From: Keratinibaculum paraultunense
Lineage (GTDB): Bacteria; Bacillota; Clostridia; Tissierellales; Tepidimicrobiaceae
Assembly (NCBI RefSeq): GCF_016767175.1
Contig: NZ_CP068564.1
Coordinates: 620,001 to 684,000, forward strand
DNA length: 64,000 nucleotides
Reading direction: 5' to 3'
Part shown: piece by piece, positions 1 through 10,635 of the stretch
How the letters are laid out: each line of letters opens with the position of its first letter
How positions within the stretch are numbered: position 1 is the stretch's first letter
Program-made: the position numbers and the translations under genes
The notes under the pieces: generated by a model
The model's input: the letters and a program-made list of their open reading frames with translations, nothing else
What the model was told of the DNA's origin: nothing
Database searches by the model: none

Positions 1-177
1 GTAAGAAATAATATTAAAGTAGATTGGCATAATAATGTGGAAGTTCATAAGAAAATAGAACAGGAAATAGATGAGTTATTATTTGATTTTAAGATGACTC
101 ATAATATAAGTTTGGGCGTTGAGCAATTTGATAAAATAATAAATAAAATAAAAGATGTAGCATTAAAAAGGTACTAA
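1..177 (+). CDS. C-terminal fragment, probably type I restriction enzyme R subunit (HsdR)
   Basis: An open frame enters from the left edge and ends at a TAA after 58 residues, so only the C-terminus is visible. It is charged and probably helical (VDWHNNVEVHKKIEQEIDEL), resembling the C-terminal helical region of HsdR-type restriction subunits, where a DW...V...I..EI pattern is common. The following gene, 10 nt downstream, is a YgjP-like metallopeptidase, a family often encoded directly after hsdR in type I restriction loci, and this neighbour is the main support. The Walker motifs and nuclease domain lie outside the window, so the assignment is an inference from a short tail and its context. 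Confidence 0.45.
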   Translation, partial: VRNNIKVDWHNNVEVHKKIEQEIDELLFDFKMTHNISLGVEQFDKIINKIKDVALKRY

Positions 178-187
178 GGGTGATTAA

Positions 188-907
188 ATGACAAAACATA
201 TAATTAATTATGGTGATAATAAAATTAAATTTGAATTAGAAAGAAAAAATGTTAAAAATATAAATTTAAATGTTAGACCAGATACGAGTGTTAAAGTATC
301 AGCAAGTAAAGATGTGCCTTTAGAAGTTATAAATGATTTTGTAAAACAAAAGGGTTCATGGATAATCAAAAGTATCAACTATTTTGAAAAGTTTCAATCG
401 GTAAAAAGTGACAAAGAGTATGTAAGTGGTGAATCTTTCAAATACTTAGGAAGGCAATATCGGTTAAAGGTTAGGGAATCAAAAGAAGAGACGGTAAAAT
501 ATTTTAGAGGTTTTATATATATGTATGTAAAGGATAAAAGTGATATTCAAAGAAAAGAAAAACTATATAATGATTGGCTGAATGAAAAAGCTTATATACA
601 TTTTAATGAATCTCTAGACAATATGTATAAATTAGTTTACAACTATGATATACCTAAACCCAAGCTTAAAATTAGAGACATGAAAGCTAGGTGGGGTTCA
701 TGTCATAATAAAGATAAAACAATACTTTTAAATTTAGAGTTAATAAAAGCCCCTAAATATTGCATAGATTATGTAGTACTTCATGAACTTATACATTTTA
801 AATATAGAAACCATGATAAAAAATTTTATACATTTTTGACCTTACTAATGCCTGATTGGAAAAGGCGTAAGGAAATATTAGATGAAGAAGTAATTAAGGA
901 CTTATAA
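188..907 (+). CDS. YgjP-like (M48/DUF45) metallopeptidase domain protein
   Basis: 239 residues, starting at an ATG behind AAGGGTG. The zinc-peptidase motif HELIH is at residues 199-203, preceded by the RWGSC segment typical of the YgjP/DUF45 family. The N-terminal half is the usual beta-rich part of these proteins. No signal peptide is seen, so it is probably cytosolic. The family is predicted to hydrolyse peptide bonds, but substrates are unknown. It sits 10 nt after a probable hsdR tail and is likely co-transcribed with it; such pairs are common in type I restriction loci, where the role of the peptidase is not established. A bidirectional terminator follows. The family call is firm; the link to restriction is inferred. 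Confidence 0.85.
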   Translation: MTKHIINYGDNKIKFELERKNVKNINLNVRPDTSVKVSASKDVPLEVINDFVKQKGSWIIKSINYFEKFQSVKSDKEYVSGESFKYLGRQYRLKVRESKEETVKYFRGFIYMYVKDKSDIQRKEKLYNDWLNEKAYIHFNESLDNMYKLVYNYDIPKPKLKIRDMKARWGSCHNKDKTILLNLELIKAPKYCIDYVVLHELIHFKYRNHDKKFYTFLTLLMPDWKRRKEILDEEVIKDL

Positions 908-940
908 AGCTGCCATTGAAATTAATCATGGCAGCTTTAT
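904..940. terminator. Bidirectional terminator between the YgjP-like gene and rocB
   Basis: An 11-bp stem, AAAGCTGCCAT paired with ATGGCAGCTTT, has T-rich flanks on both strands. It lies between the two converging genes. Confidence 0.85.
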
Positions 941-946
941 TTGTTT

Positions 947-2593
947 CTATTTTAATAATTTAACTATAGTTTCATATACTAGTTTTGGTGCTACATTGAA
1001 AGAATAATCTTTTTCCAGTCTTTCTGTAAATTTATGGGCATCCTTCCCAAAGGGACCTATATTTACTACTGGTAGATTTAATTTTTGCATCTCTTCAATA
1101 GGCAAATTATATTTAGTTTCAAATCCAGGCATATTGTTTTTTAATGAACCTATAGCATTTTCTTCCCTAGGAGCTGCAGCATAGCTTAAATCTGATATAT
1201 AAGGATAGAATTTTTTCATCTTAATATCATAATCCGTTTCAGTTTCTTCTATAACTTCATTTACTACATTGAGTAGTTTTTTCTCCAATGGGGATTCGCC
1301 CTTTACATATATGTGTGGATAATATGGCGGTGAATAATATGCTATTACTACTGGATTTTTGTCTGACCACATATTGTGTAGAGTTTCCACCATTTTAAGA
1401 GCAAATACTCTTTCATCTATATTAGGATCATTCAATAAATCCTCTTCTAATTGTTTTATTACTTTATCAACTTCTTCGCCTTTTTCTTCTTTTACTTTTT
1501 CATATAACTGTTCATAGGACATAACCCTTGGTTCCCAAGGTAATTTTTCATAGGGGAATCCATTAAAGTCACAGTACTTTTTGTATTCAACATTTAAACT
1601 ATCTATAACTTTCTTAAATGCTAAATTAGCTCCATCTATTACCTTATCCATCATTTGGTCTGGAGTACTGCTATGGGTACCAAAATTAAAATATAGATAG
1701 CTTGTTTTTGCAGTTTGTACTGAATATTCTGGTTTTAAATCTTGCTGTCTTAAAGATATAGGAGGAACTGTAACTTCTCCCTCAGCTTCATCACAGTATT
1801 TAGTGTTAAAATCCATCTCCTCTACAATAGCTGAAGATATATGATTTGGATCTAATCCTTTAAATGGATCTCCACCATGAGCTTCAGAACCTACAATATA
1901 AAAGCTGGGCATTAGTTTTCCAACAGTTCCTACATATATATACCTAGTATTATCTCCATCATATCTGGGAGCACTATAATCTGTATCGATTACTGCTAGA
2001 TATTCAAATCCTTCTGTTTTTTCTAGATTAATCAATTCGGGCACAACAGAAAGCATACCTCCTGAATTACCTTCTTCATCACATACAGCAGCAAATACAA
2101 TGTTTCCTTCAAAAATTTTTACATCATCTGAAATAGCTTCTACTATAGTCATCAATGTGGCTACTCCACATTTCATATCAAATATTCCTCTACCAAATAG
2201 ATATTTTCCCGATTCTAAATCCCTTAGAGCTTCCTCTGGTATGGATATTTCTTTTAATTTTTCTACTAATTCTAAAGGTTTAGTTGCATAGTTTTTCAAA
2301 GTACCATAATCGGAAATTCCTACTGTGTCAGTATGACCTATCAATATTACTGTTTTTTTGCTATTTCCTTTTTCACCTTTTACCATAGCCATTACACTTT
2401 TTCTTCCTAAAGGATCATTTTTTATAGGTACATATTTTACATTTTCAGGATATTTTTTAAAATACTCCATATCTAAAAATTTTTCATATATTTTTTTTAC
2501 CACATCATTTTCATATTTTGTTCCCACTATACTGGGAGTTTCTGCTAATTCTAGTGTAAGAGTTTCTATTTTTTTGCTTAAGTTTTTGCTCAT
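947..2593 (-). CDS. rocB: RocB-like M20-family peptidase/amidohydrolase
   Basis: 548 residues, close to the length of Bacillus RocB (arginine utilisation protein). M20-type metal-binding motifs are visible: ILIGHTDTVG near residue 83, a GRGIFDMKCG segment near residue 134, and a D-EEGNSGG segment near residue 172. The protein is cytosolic, with no signal peptide. M20 enzymes hydrolyse peptide or amide bonds with one or two bound zinc ions; the true substrate of RocB proteins is not settled. The gene is 44 nt downstream of an alanine/glycine:Na+ symporter gene on the same strand, and the pair lies behind a sigma-54 promoter beside a RocR-like activator, which fits import and breakdown of an amino acid or a derivative. 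The RBS AGGAGG precedes the ATG. Confidence 0.85.
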   Translation of the reverse strand: MSKNLSKKIETLTLELAETPSIVGTKYENDVVKKIYEKFLDMEYFKKYPENVKYVPIKNDPLGRKSVMAMVKGEKGNSKKTVILIGHTDTVGISDYGTLKNYATKPLELVEKLKEISIPEEALRDLESGKYLFGRGIFDMKCGVATLMTIVEAISDDVKIFEGNIVFAAVCDEEGNSGGMLSVVPELINLEKTEGFEYLAVIDTDYSAPRYDGDNTRYIYVGTVGKLMPSFYIVGSEAHGGDPFKGLDPNHISSAIVEEMDFNTKYCDEAEGEVTVPPISLRQQDLKPEYSVQTAKTSYLYFNFGTHSSTPDQMMDKVIDGANLAFKKVIDSLNVEYKKYCDFNGFPYEKLPWEPRVMSYEQLYEKVKEEKGEEVDKVIKQLEEDLLNDPNIDERVFALKMVETLHNMWSDKNPVVIAYYSPPYYPHIYVKGESPLEKKLLNVVNEVIEETETDYDIKMKKFYPYISDLSYAAAPREENAIGSLKNNMPGFETKYNLPIEEMQKLNLPVVNIGPFGKDAHKFTERLEKDYSFNVAPKLVYETIVKLLK

Positions 2594-2637
2594 TTTTATA
2601 ACCTCCTAAGAAATATAACTAATTTAACAAGTATACC

Positions 2638-4008
2638 TTATTTTGATGGATTATAATATTTTGGATTTTTGAAAAATTCATCTTTTAAATCCTTGACTTC
2701 ATCAGATAATATTAATAAACCTATCATATTTGGAATTATTATGGTGGCTAATAATATATCTAAGAAATTATATAAAAATTCAATTCCACCATAAACCCCT
2801 AATATTATAGAAAGCAAATATATAATAACCATAACATTGGAAAATTTAGCACCAAATAGGAATTCTGCTTGAGTTTTTCCATAATAAGCGATTACGATAA
2901 TAGTTGATAGTACAAATAGTAGCATGCTAATAGTTGCAATTCCTCCACCTAAGGTGTTTCCTAATAACTGTTGGAAAGCTACAGCAGGCATACTAGCTGC
3001 TTGATCTATAGGAACTGTTTTATATACTCCAGAGACTAATACAACCAATGCAGTTATAGTACAAACTATCAATGTATCTACAACTATTTCGAATATACCC
3101 CACATAGCTTGACGTGCGGGATGGTCGGTAATTGCAGCAGAATGAGCGATTGGTGCAGTACCCATACCAGCTTCGTTGGAATAGACTCCTCTTGCTGTTC
3201 CCCACCTAATTGCTTGTGCTACACCAGCACCAGCAATACCGCCTACTGCAGCGAAAGGTGTAAATGCATGTTTAAATATTAAACCAAGAGCCTTAGGTAA
3301 TTCTGTAATATTTACTATTATAATTATTAAACCACCTATTATATACAATAGTGCCATAAAAGGAACTAACTTTTCAGTAAAATTAGCAATTTTTTTTATA
3401 CCACCAAATACTACTAGTCCAACAAGAATCACAAGGGCACAACCTGTTATCCAACTAGGAATATTAATAGTTGCGGCAGTTTGAGCTGCAGAAGCTGATT
3501 GAGTTGCAATAGATGGAATTATTTCAAGCATTAAGAAGAAAGAGAAAATTATACCTAAAACTTTACCTAAACTGGATTTTATTCCTTTACTTAGAAAGTA
3601 CATAGGACCTCCTACATGTTCGCCTTCTTCGTTTAATTCTCTATATTTTATACCTAATGTTATTTCTGAAAACTTAGCTGCACTAGCAATTAAAGCTACA
3701 ATCCACATCCAAAATACAGCCCCTGGACCACCATAAGCAATAGCTACAGGTACTCCTACTATATTAGCAGCTCCAATAGTGGAGGCTAAAGCTGCTGTTG
3801 CTGCTTGGAAAGGAGTAACAGTACCTTCTCCTTCGGATTTTTTAAACATTTTGCCAAAAGTTTCTTTCATTATAAATGGAAAATACTTAAATTGGAAAAA
3901 ACCTAATTTAATGGTTAAAAAAATACTTCCACCAACTAAAATAACTAACATAGGTATTCCCCAGAGCCAATTTGAGAAGTTGATAACAGCGTTTATGAAG
4001 TTTTCCAT
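2638..4008 (-). CDS. Alanine/glycine:cation symporter (AGCS) family protein
   Basis: 456 residues with about ten hydrophobic segments. It carries AGCS hallmarks: an N-terminal GIPMLVILVGG membrane segment, FQAATAALASTIGAANIVGV, and the NEAGMGTAPIAH motif in the second half. The family imports alanine, glycine or related small amino acids with Na+. It is the first gene of a two-gene operon with the RocB-like peptidase. The upstream region holds a TGGCA-N6-TTGC sigma-54 promoter and a candidate activator site, so expression is probably switched on by the adjacent RocR-like protein. The substrate cannot be read from sequence. A second AGCS paralogue lies at 6879-8231. Confidence 0.92.
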   Translation of the reverse strand: MENFINAVINFSNWLWGIPMLVILVGGSIFLTIKLGFFQFKYFPFIMKETFGKMFKKSEGEGTVTPFQAATAALASTIGAANIVGVPVAIAYGGPGAVFWMWIVALIASAAKFSEITLGIKYRELNEEGEHVGGPMYFLSKGIKSSLGKVLGIIFSFFLMLEIIPSIATQSASAAQTAATINIPSWITGCALVILVGLVVFGGIKKIANFTEKLVPFMALLYIIGGLIIIIVNITELPKALGLIFKHAFTPFAAVGGIAGAGVAQAIRWGTARGVYSNEAGMGTAPIAHSAAITDHPARQAMWGIFEIVVDTLIVCTITALVVLVSGVYKTVPIDQAASMPAVAFQQLLGNTLGGGIATISMLLFVLSTIIVIAYYGKTQAEFLFGAKFSNVMVIIYLLSIILGVYGGIEFLYNFLDILLATIIIPNMIGLLILSDEVKDLKDEFFKNPKYYNPSK

Positions 4009-4133
4009 AAAAACCCTCCTAATTTTTAAATTTAAATTATAAAAAATATAAAATCAATATATCACTAAATATTTACCACCTCCGTTTATTATTTTAAATA
4101 TCAGCATAATATTTTCTATATATTTTAAATATA

Positions 4134-4148
4134 GCAATAATTATGCCA
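4134..4148 (-). promoter_or_regulatory. Sigma-54 (-24/-12) promoter of the symporter-rocB operon
   Basis: On the minus strand the sequence reads TGGCATAATTATTGC. The GG and GC doublets have the 12-nt offset required for sigma-54 promoters (consensus TGGCAC-N5-TTGC). It is about 125 bp upstream of the symporter start. A sigma-54-dependent activator is encoded by the next gene upstream. Confidence 0.75.
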
Positions 4149-4187
4149 ATTATATTGTTACTGAGATAAAAAATATTTCAAGCTGTA

Positions 4188-4207
4188 TTGCACAAGCTAT
4201 TGCGCAA
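4188..4207. promoter_or_regulatory. Candidate upstream activator site for the RocR-like regulator
   Basis: The sequence TTGCACAAGCTATTGCGCAA consists of two TTGCnCAA arms separated by 4 bp, a near-perfect inverted repeat. It lies about 40 bp upstream of the -24 element, where enhancer-binding proteins normally bind. Binding by the adjacent activator is inferred. Confidence 0.5.
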
Positions 4208-4277
4208 ATAAGGATAGTTTTTATTTTATTTTTTAAAATTAAAATTTCTACTATTATTTATTTAATTTACAAAAAAT

Positions 4278-4313
4278 AAAGACAAATGCAAAAAAATTTT
4301 TGCATTTGTCTTT
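4278..4313 (-). terminator. Terminator of the sigma-54 activator gene
   Basis: A long stem, AAAGACAAATGC paired with GCATTTGTCTTT, is followed on the minus strand by a T-rich run. It lies just after the stop of the activator gene. Confidence 0.8.
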
Positions 4314-4329
4314 AGATGGTAAACTATTA

Positions 4330-5691
4330 TTATTTAAATTTTATGCCATAGGTATCAATTTTATACTTTAAAGTTTGTCTTGATATTTTGAGTAATTTTG
4401 CTGCTTCATTTAAAGTGTTACTACTTTCAAGGGCTAATTTTATATAGTTTATTTCAAAATCTCTAAGGGCAGTGTTTAAACAAAATTCACTGTTAATATT
4501 GCTGCTATTTTCTTCAGTTTTCATTTGATTTTTTACATAATAAGGTATTTCTTTTTCATCTATTATATTATTTTCTGTAAAATTAAAGGCAGATTCAATA
4601 ACATGTTTTAATTCCCTTACATTCCCAGGCCAATTATATTCCATAAACAAATCCATAACTTGTTTGCTTACACCTTTTATATTTTTATCCATTTTTGAAT
4701 TGTATTCTTGAATGAAACTATCTACTAATAAAGGTATGTCTTCTTTTCTTTCTCTTAGAGGGGGAACACTTATTAATACTACACCTAATCTATAAAATAA
4801 GTCTTGCCTTAATTTATTTTGTTCTATAACAAAATGAGGATCTTCATTTAATGTGGAGATTATCCTCACATCAACATTTACTAAGTTAGAGCCACCTATT
4901 CTTCTAATAATATTGCTTTCTGTAGCTCTTAATAATTTAGATTGAAGATTTATATCCATAGAATTTAATTCATCTAATACTAAAGTACCACCGTCTGCCA
5001 TTTCAAATAGTCCCATTTTATTTTCTGCTCCAGTGAAACTTCCTTTGGTTGTTCCAAAGAATATACTTTCACCTAAGGTTAAAGGAATAGCAGAGCAGTT
5101 TTGTATTATAAAAGGATTGTGTTTTCGAAAACTGTGGTTGTGTATAGCTTGTGCTATTAAATCTTTTCCAGTGCCTGTTTCCCCATAAATCATAACAGGG
5201 GAGTTGGTTTTAGCAGCTTTTAATGTTTTGTTTTTTACCTTAATCATGGTAGGATTATTGGTTAGTATATCATCTATGGTAAAGGAAGAATTACTGTAAT
5301 TGAAGCTATCTTTGATCCTTTGTTCATCAAATTTTCTTAAATCCAAATCATAATATTTATTAATATCTATAGCACCAATTACCTCATTTCCCGCCATTAA
5401 AGGTAGAGTAGTGGTTAATACAGTTACAGTTCTTTCTTTAAATAAATTTAAATGCTGTTTTTCATTTATTATTGGTTCTCCGCTTTTTAGTACTCTCATT
5501 ACCGTAGAGGTTTCTTCATTTAAATGTTGATGCAATTCTAATATATGAAGACCTACTGGATTTTCTACTATTTTAGTTCCTGCGCTTCTAAATATTTTAT
5601 AAAATTCTATATATCCATCTTTATCAGTTACTACGAAAAAATCTGCATAATTAAATAATTTCGGGAGATTTTCAAGGGATTTTTTAAGCAT
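4330..5691 (-). CDS. Sigma-54-dependent transcriptional activator, RocR-like
   Basis: 453 residues. An N-terminal PAS/GAF-like sensor region (about 1-130) is followed by an AAA+ sigma-54 interaction domain (about 145-370) and a C-terminal Fis-type helix-turn-helix (about 410-453, ending in LKISRQTLKYKIDTYGI). In the AAA+ domain Walker A is GETGTGKD. The sigma-54 contact loop reads GSFTGA instead of the usual GAFTGA, a known natural variant position. There is no receiver domain, so it probably senses a small ligand, as Bacillus RocR does with ornithine/citrulline. It is upstream of, and on the same strand as, the symporter-rocB pair that has a sigma-54 promoter, and is the obvious candidate activator. 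The effector is unknown. Confidence 0.88.
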   Translation of the reverse strand: MLKKSLENLPKLFNYADFFVVTDKDGYIEFYKIFRSAGTKIVENPVGLHILELHQHLNEETSTVMRVLKSGEPIINEKQHLNLFKERTVTVLTTTLPLMAGNEVIGAIDINKYYDLDLRKFDEQRIKDSFNYSNSSFTIDDILTNNPTMIKVKNKTLKAAKTNSPVMIYGETGTGKDLIAQAIHNHSFRKHNPFIIQNCSAIPLTLGESIFFGTTKGSFTGAENKMGLFEMADGGTLVLDELNSMDINLQSKLLRATESNIIRRIGGSNLVNVDVRIISTLNEDPHFVIEQNKLRQDLFYRLGVVLISVPPLRERKEDIPLLVDSFIQEYNSKMDKNIKGVSKQVMDLFMEYNWPGNVRELKHVIESAFNFTENNIIDEKEIPYYVKNQMKTEENSSNINSEFCLNTALRDFEINYIKLALESSNTLNEAAKLLKISRQTLKYKIDTYGIKFK

Positions 5692-5900
5692 TATATATAT
5701 ATCACTCCTTGATATTTTATTAAGTACTTAAAACATAAGTTTTATTATTTATATTATATATCATATAAAAATTTCTGTCATAGCATAATTTATTTTCTAT
5801 TTATATTTTATTTAATTTTTATTTTTAATCATTATATAATTGTGTTATAATATAATGTAGTCTTAATTAAATCAAAGTAAATGATTGGGGGATTTTAAGA

Positions 5901-6794
5901 ATGATGAAAAGATTTACAAGTTCCAATACCTTTAAATATGGTATATTAGCGATATTATTGGTATTGGTTATAAGTGTAACTGGATGTGAAAAAAATGCAG
6001 AAATTGTAGCTAAGGTAAATGATGAGGTTATAACTAAAGACGAGCTATATGAAGCTTTGGTGGAACAAAATGGAGAACAGGTACTTGGCACATTGATATC
6101 TGAAAAGATTATTGATTTAGAAGCTAAAAAAAATAAGATTGATGTTAAAGATGAGGAAATAGAAGAAAAAGTTGAAACCATGAAGGAAAATTTTGGAGGA
6201 GAAGAAGGATTGAATCAAGCTATGGCTTATTATGGATTTACTATGGATGATTTGAAAAAGGGCATGGCTATGAATATAAAGATTAAAAAGCTTTTAGGAC
6301 CTAATATTTCCATAACAGAAGAAGAGATGAAAGATTATTTTAAGAATAATAAGGAAGCATTTGATCAAGAAGAACAAGTGAAAGCTCGTCATATATTAGT
6401 TGAAACAGAAGATGAAGCTAAAGAAGTTATAAAGAAGTTAAAAGCAGGAGAAGATTTTGCTAAACTTGCAAAAGAATATTCAAAAGATGAATCTAATAAA
6501 GATTCAGGTGGAGATTTAGGATTTTTTGGAAAAGGAAAAATGGTAAAAGAATTTGAAGATGTAGCTTTTTCTCTAAAAGCAAATGAGATTAGCGAACCTG
6601 TAAAAACTACTTATGGATACCATGTAATCGAGGTATTGGACAAAAAAGAGGCAAAAGAAGCTAAATATGAAGAAAACAAAGATAAAATAAAGGAAATTTT
6701 ATTAGAGGAAAAGATTCCTGCTGAATATGAAAAATGGTATCAAGAAAAATTAGCAGAATACAAAGTAAAAAATTATCTTGCTGAAGAAAAATAA
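5901..6794 (+). CDS. prsA: PrsA-like foldase lipoprotein (parvulin peptidyl-prolyl isomerase)
   Basis: 297 residues. The signal peptide ends in a lipobox, ISVTGC, with the lipidated cysteine at residue 29, so the protein should be anchored to the outer face of the membrane. A SurA/PrsA-type N-terminal region is followed by a rotamase domain at about 150-245 ([12 protein letters not shown] through [11 protein letters not shown] to YGYHVIEV). PrsA proteins help exported proteins fold. The gene is monocistronic: it is divergent from the activator gene and has its own terminator. The ATG at 5901 is followed at once by a second ATG; the GGGGG RBS fits either. Family assignment is firm, but foldase clients cannot be known. 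Confidence 0.88.
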   Translation: MMKRFTSSNTFKYGILAILLVLVISVTGCEKNAEIVAKVNDEVITKDELYEALVEQNGEQVLGTLISEKIIDLEAKKNKIDVKDEEIEEKVETMKENFGGEEGLNQAMAYYGFTMDDLKKGMAMNIKIKKLLGPNISITEEEMKDYFKNNKEAFDQEEQVKARHILVETEDEAKEVIKKLKAGEDFAKLAKEYSKDESNKDSGGDLGFFGKGKMVKEFEDVAFSLKANEISEPVKTTYGYHVIEVLDKKEAKEAKYEENKDKIKEILLEEKIPAEYEKWYQEKLAEYKVKNYLAEEK

Positions 6795-6832
6795 AAAAAG
6801 TTGATAACTTTTGTTATCAACTTTTTTTATTT
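6793..6832. terminator. Terminator after the prsA-like gene
   Basis: The stem AAAGTTGATAAC paired with GTTATCAACTTT is followed by TTTT. The flanking A/T runs make it usable from both directions, so it may also serve the convergent symporter gene. Confidence 0.85.
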
Positions 6833-6878
6833 TTTATATATTACATTTTTTAATGCCAATTTTATATTTGCTTGGATT

Positions 6879-8231
6879 CTAAAGTTTATACTTATTATCA
6901 AAATCATCTACAGCCTTGACTACTAAATTAGAAAGCCCGACTAAAGCAATTAAGTTTGGAATTACCATAAGTGCATTGAAGGTATCTGCCAATTCCCATA
7001 CGAGTTCCACTTCTAAAGTTGTTCCTAAAATTAGCATAATAGGTACTATCATCCTATAATATTTAACTGCATCTTTACCAAATAGATATTTTATATTGGC
7101 TTCTCCAAAATAATACCATCCTATTATGGTAGAAAAAGCAAAGAAGAATAATGATATGGCTACGAAGTAATTACCTATATTTCCTAAATTGCTAAAACCT
7201 ATTTCAAAAGCTTTTTGGGTAAGTTCAGCTCCAGTTAATCCTGTACCTAATACTCCAGTGGTTAATATAACTAATGCAGTAAGGGTACATACTATTCCTG
7301 TGTCCACAATAACTCCTATTATAGCAACTAAACCTTGTTGAACTGGATTATCAACTTTTGCAACGGCATGAGCATGAGGTGTAGAACCCATACCTGCTTC
7401 ATTAGAAAACAATCCTCTAGCCACTCCATATCTAATGGATTCTTTAACTGTAACACCCATAACTCCACCGGCAATTGCTTTTGGATTAAAGGCTCCATAT
7501 ATTATCGTTTTAAATGCAGGTATAATATTTTCATGATTAAGGAAAATTATAATTAAAGATCCAAGTATATACAATACTGCCATTAAAGGTACAATTTTTT
7601 CTGTAAAAGAACCTATACGTTCTATACCTCCAGAAAATATTATAAAAGCTAATATTGCAACTATTACACCTATTATTAAATTTGGTATATTAAATGCATT
7701 ATTTATAGCTAGTGCTATTGAGTTTGCTTGAACCATATTACCCATAAATCCTAGAGCAAGAATTATGGCTACAGAAAAAAAGCCTGCTAAAAACTTATTT
7801 TTAAGACCATATCTAATATAATATGCTGGTCCACCAACTAATTCGCCATTGTCAGTTTTTCTAAATAATTGTGCTAATACAGCTTCAGCAAATATAGTTG
7901 CCATTCCAAAAAAAGCACTTATCCACATCCAAAATATAGCACCAGGACCTCCAGAAACCATTGCAGTTGCAACACCAGCTAAATTCCCAGTTCCAACTTG
8001 AGCAGCTATTGCAGTAGATAAGGATTGTAAAGATGACAAACCTATTTCTTTTGTTTCTTTTTTAGGCTTAACGAACATTTGTTTTATAGCAGTTCCTAAT
8101 TTTGTTATTTGTATGCCTTTAAGTTTTATTGTGAATAAAACTCCTGTACCTAATAGAGCTATAAGTAATATTGGTCCCCATAAAACTTCATTAATGCTTT
8201 TAACTAAATTTAACGCTGCATTGTTATCCAT
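6879..8231 (-). CDS. Alanine/glycine:cation symporter (AGCS) family protein, second copy
   Basis: 450 residues with about ten membrane segments. It has the same family marks as the first AGCS protein: SLSTAIAAQVGTGNLAGVAT in the first third and SNEAGMGSTPHAHA in the second half. It imports a small neutral amino acid with Na+, probably alanine or glycine. It stands alone between the prsA-like gene and a divergent sirtuin gene. I see no sigma-54 promoter upstream, so it is probably not under the RocR-like regulator. The two AGCS proteins are clearly different in sequence and not a recent duplication. Confidence 0.92.
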   Translation of the reverse strand: MDNNAALNLVKSINEVLWGPILLIALLGTGVLFTIKLKGIQITKLGTAIKQMFVKPKKETKEIGLSSLQSLSTAIAAQVGTGNLAGVATAMVSGGPGAIFWMWISAFFGMATIFAEAVLAQLFRKTDNGELVGGPAYYIRYGLKNKFLAGFFSVAIILALGFMGNMVQANSIALAINNAFNIPNLIIGVIVAILAFIIFSGGIERIGSFTEKIVPLMAVLYILGSLIIIFLNHENIIPAFKTIIYGAFNPKAIAGGVMGVTVKESIRYGVARGLFSNEAGMGSTPHAHAVAKVDNPVQQGLVAIIGVIVDTGIVCTLTALVILTTGVLGTGLTGAELTQKAFEIGFSNLGNIGNYFVAISLFFFAFSTIIGWYYFGEANIKYLFGKDAVKYYRMIVPIMLILGTTLEVELVWELADTFNALMVIPNLIALVGLSNLVVKAVDDFDNKYKL

Positions 8232-8523
8232 TTGTGCTACCTCCTAAATAGTATTTGTTAAATTATTATTTGTAATACTAAAAAATTTATAATGCTTTGC
8301 GTTAGTGAATTTATTAACAGTCAAAGTATATATTGCAAACTTCGAAAAATTTCAAAAAACTACAAAAATGTTTTTGCTTCTGTTTTATCTAAATAAGTAA
8401 GAATCTTTTTAAAGGATATAGAATAAAGCTATATAACTAAATAGATTTAAAGTTTTGTTTATGGGTATTTATTATATAAAAAGGTATAGTATTATAAAGG
8501 AATAAATTGGAAAGGTGGTTTTG

Positions 8524-9270
8524 GTGGATAAAATATTCAAAGAAGATTCTATTAATAAAGGAGTAAAAAACCTTGCTAAAATGATTAAAGAGTCTGAGTA
8601 TACTGTAGTACTTACAGGAGCAGGAATGGATACGGAAAGTAATATACCAGATTTTAGGGGAAAGGATGGATGGTGGGAAAATATAGATCCAATACAAGTT
8701 GCTAGTATTCATACCTTTGAGAGCAATTATCCATTATTTCATGAATTTTATTCTATGCGGATTAAAACTTTGGAAGGAGTAGAGCCTCATAAGGGGCATT
8801 ATGTATTAGCTGATTTAGAAAAGAAGGGATTAATTCATAGTATAGCAACCCAAAATGTATCTGGCTTACACCAAAAAGCAGGGAGCAATAATGTATATGA
8901 ACTTCATGGGAATATTAGAACTATAAGATGTAACCACTGTAATAAGGAAGTGAAATTGGAGGATTTTTTAGCAGGAGAAAATTGTAGTTTTTGTGGTAAA
9001 AAAGCCTTAAGACCTAATGTGGTATTATTTGGAGAAGCTTTGCCTATAGATGTTTGGATTAAAGCTGAAGAGGATATTAAGAAGTCTCAGCTATTGATTA
9101 TTATAGGTACTAGTTTAGAGGTATATCCAGTTAATTTTCTTCCCATGTATGCGAAGGGGAAAATAGTACTTATAAATAATGAAGATATAAATGCAAACTA
9201 TGAATTTGATATTAAACTCATAGGAAAAGCTGGAGAAATATTAAAGGAGTTAGAGAAATATGTAGAATAA
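8524..9270 (+). CDS. cobB: SIR2-family NAD-dependent protein deacylase (sirtuin)
   Basis: 248 residues from the GTG at 8524, chosen because AGGTGG (8513-8518) sits 5 nt upstream; the GTG at 8515 lies inside that RBS. NAD-binding motifs are visible: VVLTGAGMDTESNIPDFRG near the N-terminus, TQNVSGLH in the middle and the catalytic-histidine segment ELHGN. Four cysteines, in CNHC and CSFC, form the structural zinc site. Sirtuins remove acyl groups from lysines using NAD, producing nicotinamide and O-acyl-ADP-ribose. The gene is a single transcription unit ending at a bidirectional terminator. Which acyl group is preferred cannot be told. Confidence 0.9.
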   Translation: MDKIFKEDSINKGVKNLAKMIKESEYTVVLTGAGMDTESNIPDFRGKDGWWENIDPIQVASIHTFESNYPLFHEFYSMRIKTLEGVEPHKGHYVLADLEKKGLIHSIATQNVSGLHQKAGSNNVYELHGNIRTIRCNHCNKEVKLEDFLAGENCSFCGKKALRPNVVLFGEALPIDVWIKAEEDIKKSQLLIIIGTSLEVYPVNFLPMYAKGKIVLINNEDINANYEFDIKLIGKAGEILKELEKYVE

Positions 9271-9272
9271 AT

Positions 9273-9314
9273 AAAAAACCATAGTTGGTAATGCATTACT
9301 AACTATGGTTTTTA
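9273..9314. terminator. Bidirectional terminator between the sirtuin gene and mnmA
   Basis: The stem AAAACCATAGTT pairs with AACTATGGTTTT, with A/T runs on both sides, between two converging genes. Confidence 0.85.
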
Positions 9315-9328
9315 TACTATTTAAGTTT

Positions 9329-10501
<1,173 letters not shown>

Positions 10502-10635
10502 TTATCATAAAATGTTACTTATATACTAGTCTAGAGTTTTCCTTTTTTTAAGGAAGCTGAAAATGAATACAATTATTTATTGATGATAATATAATTTAAA
10601 AATATCAGAGTTAGGTTGTAAATAGCATTAGAACA

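Noticed and set aside
8232-8523. Possible riboswitch or sigma-54 promoter before the second AGCS symporter gene
   Set aside because: I looked for a -24/-12 element and for glycine-riboswitch landmarks on the minus strand and found neither.
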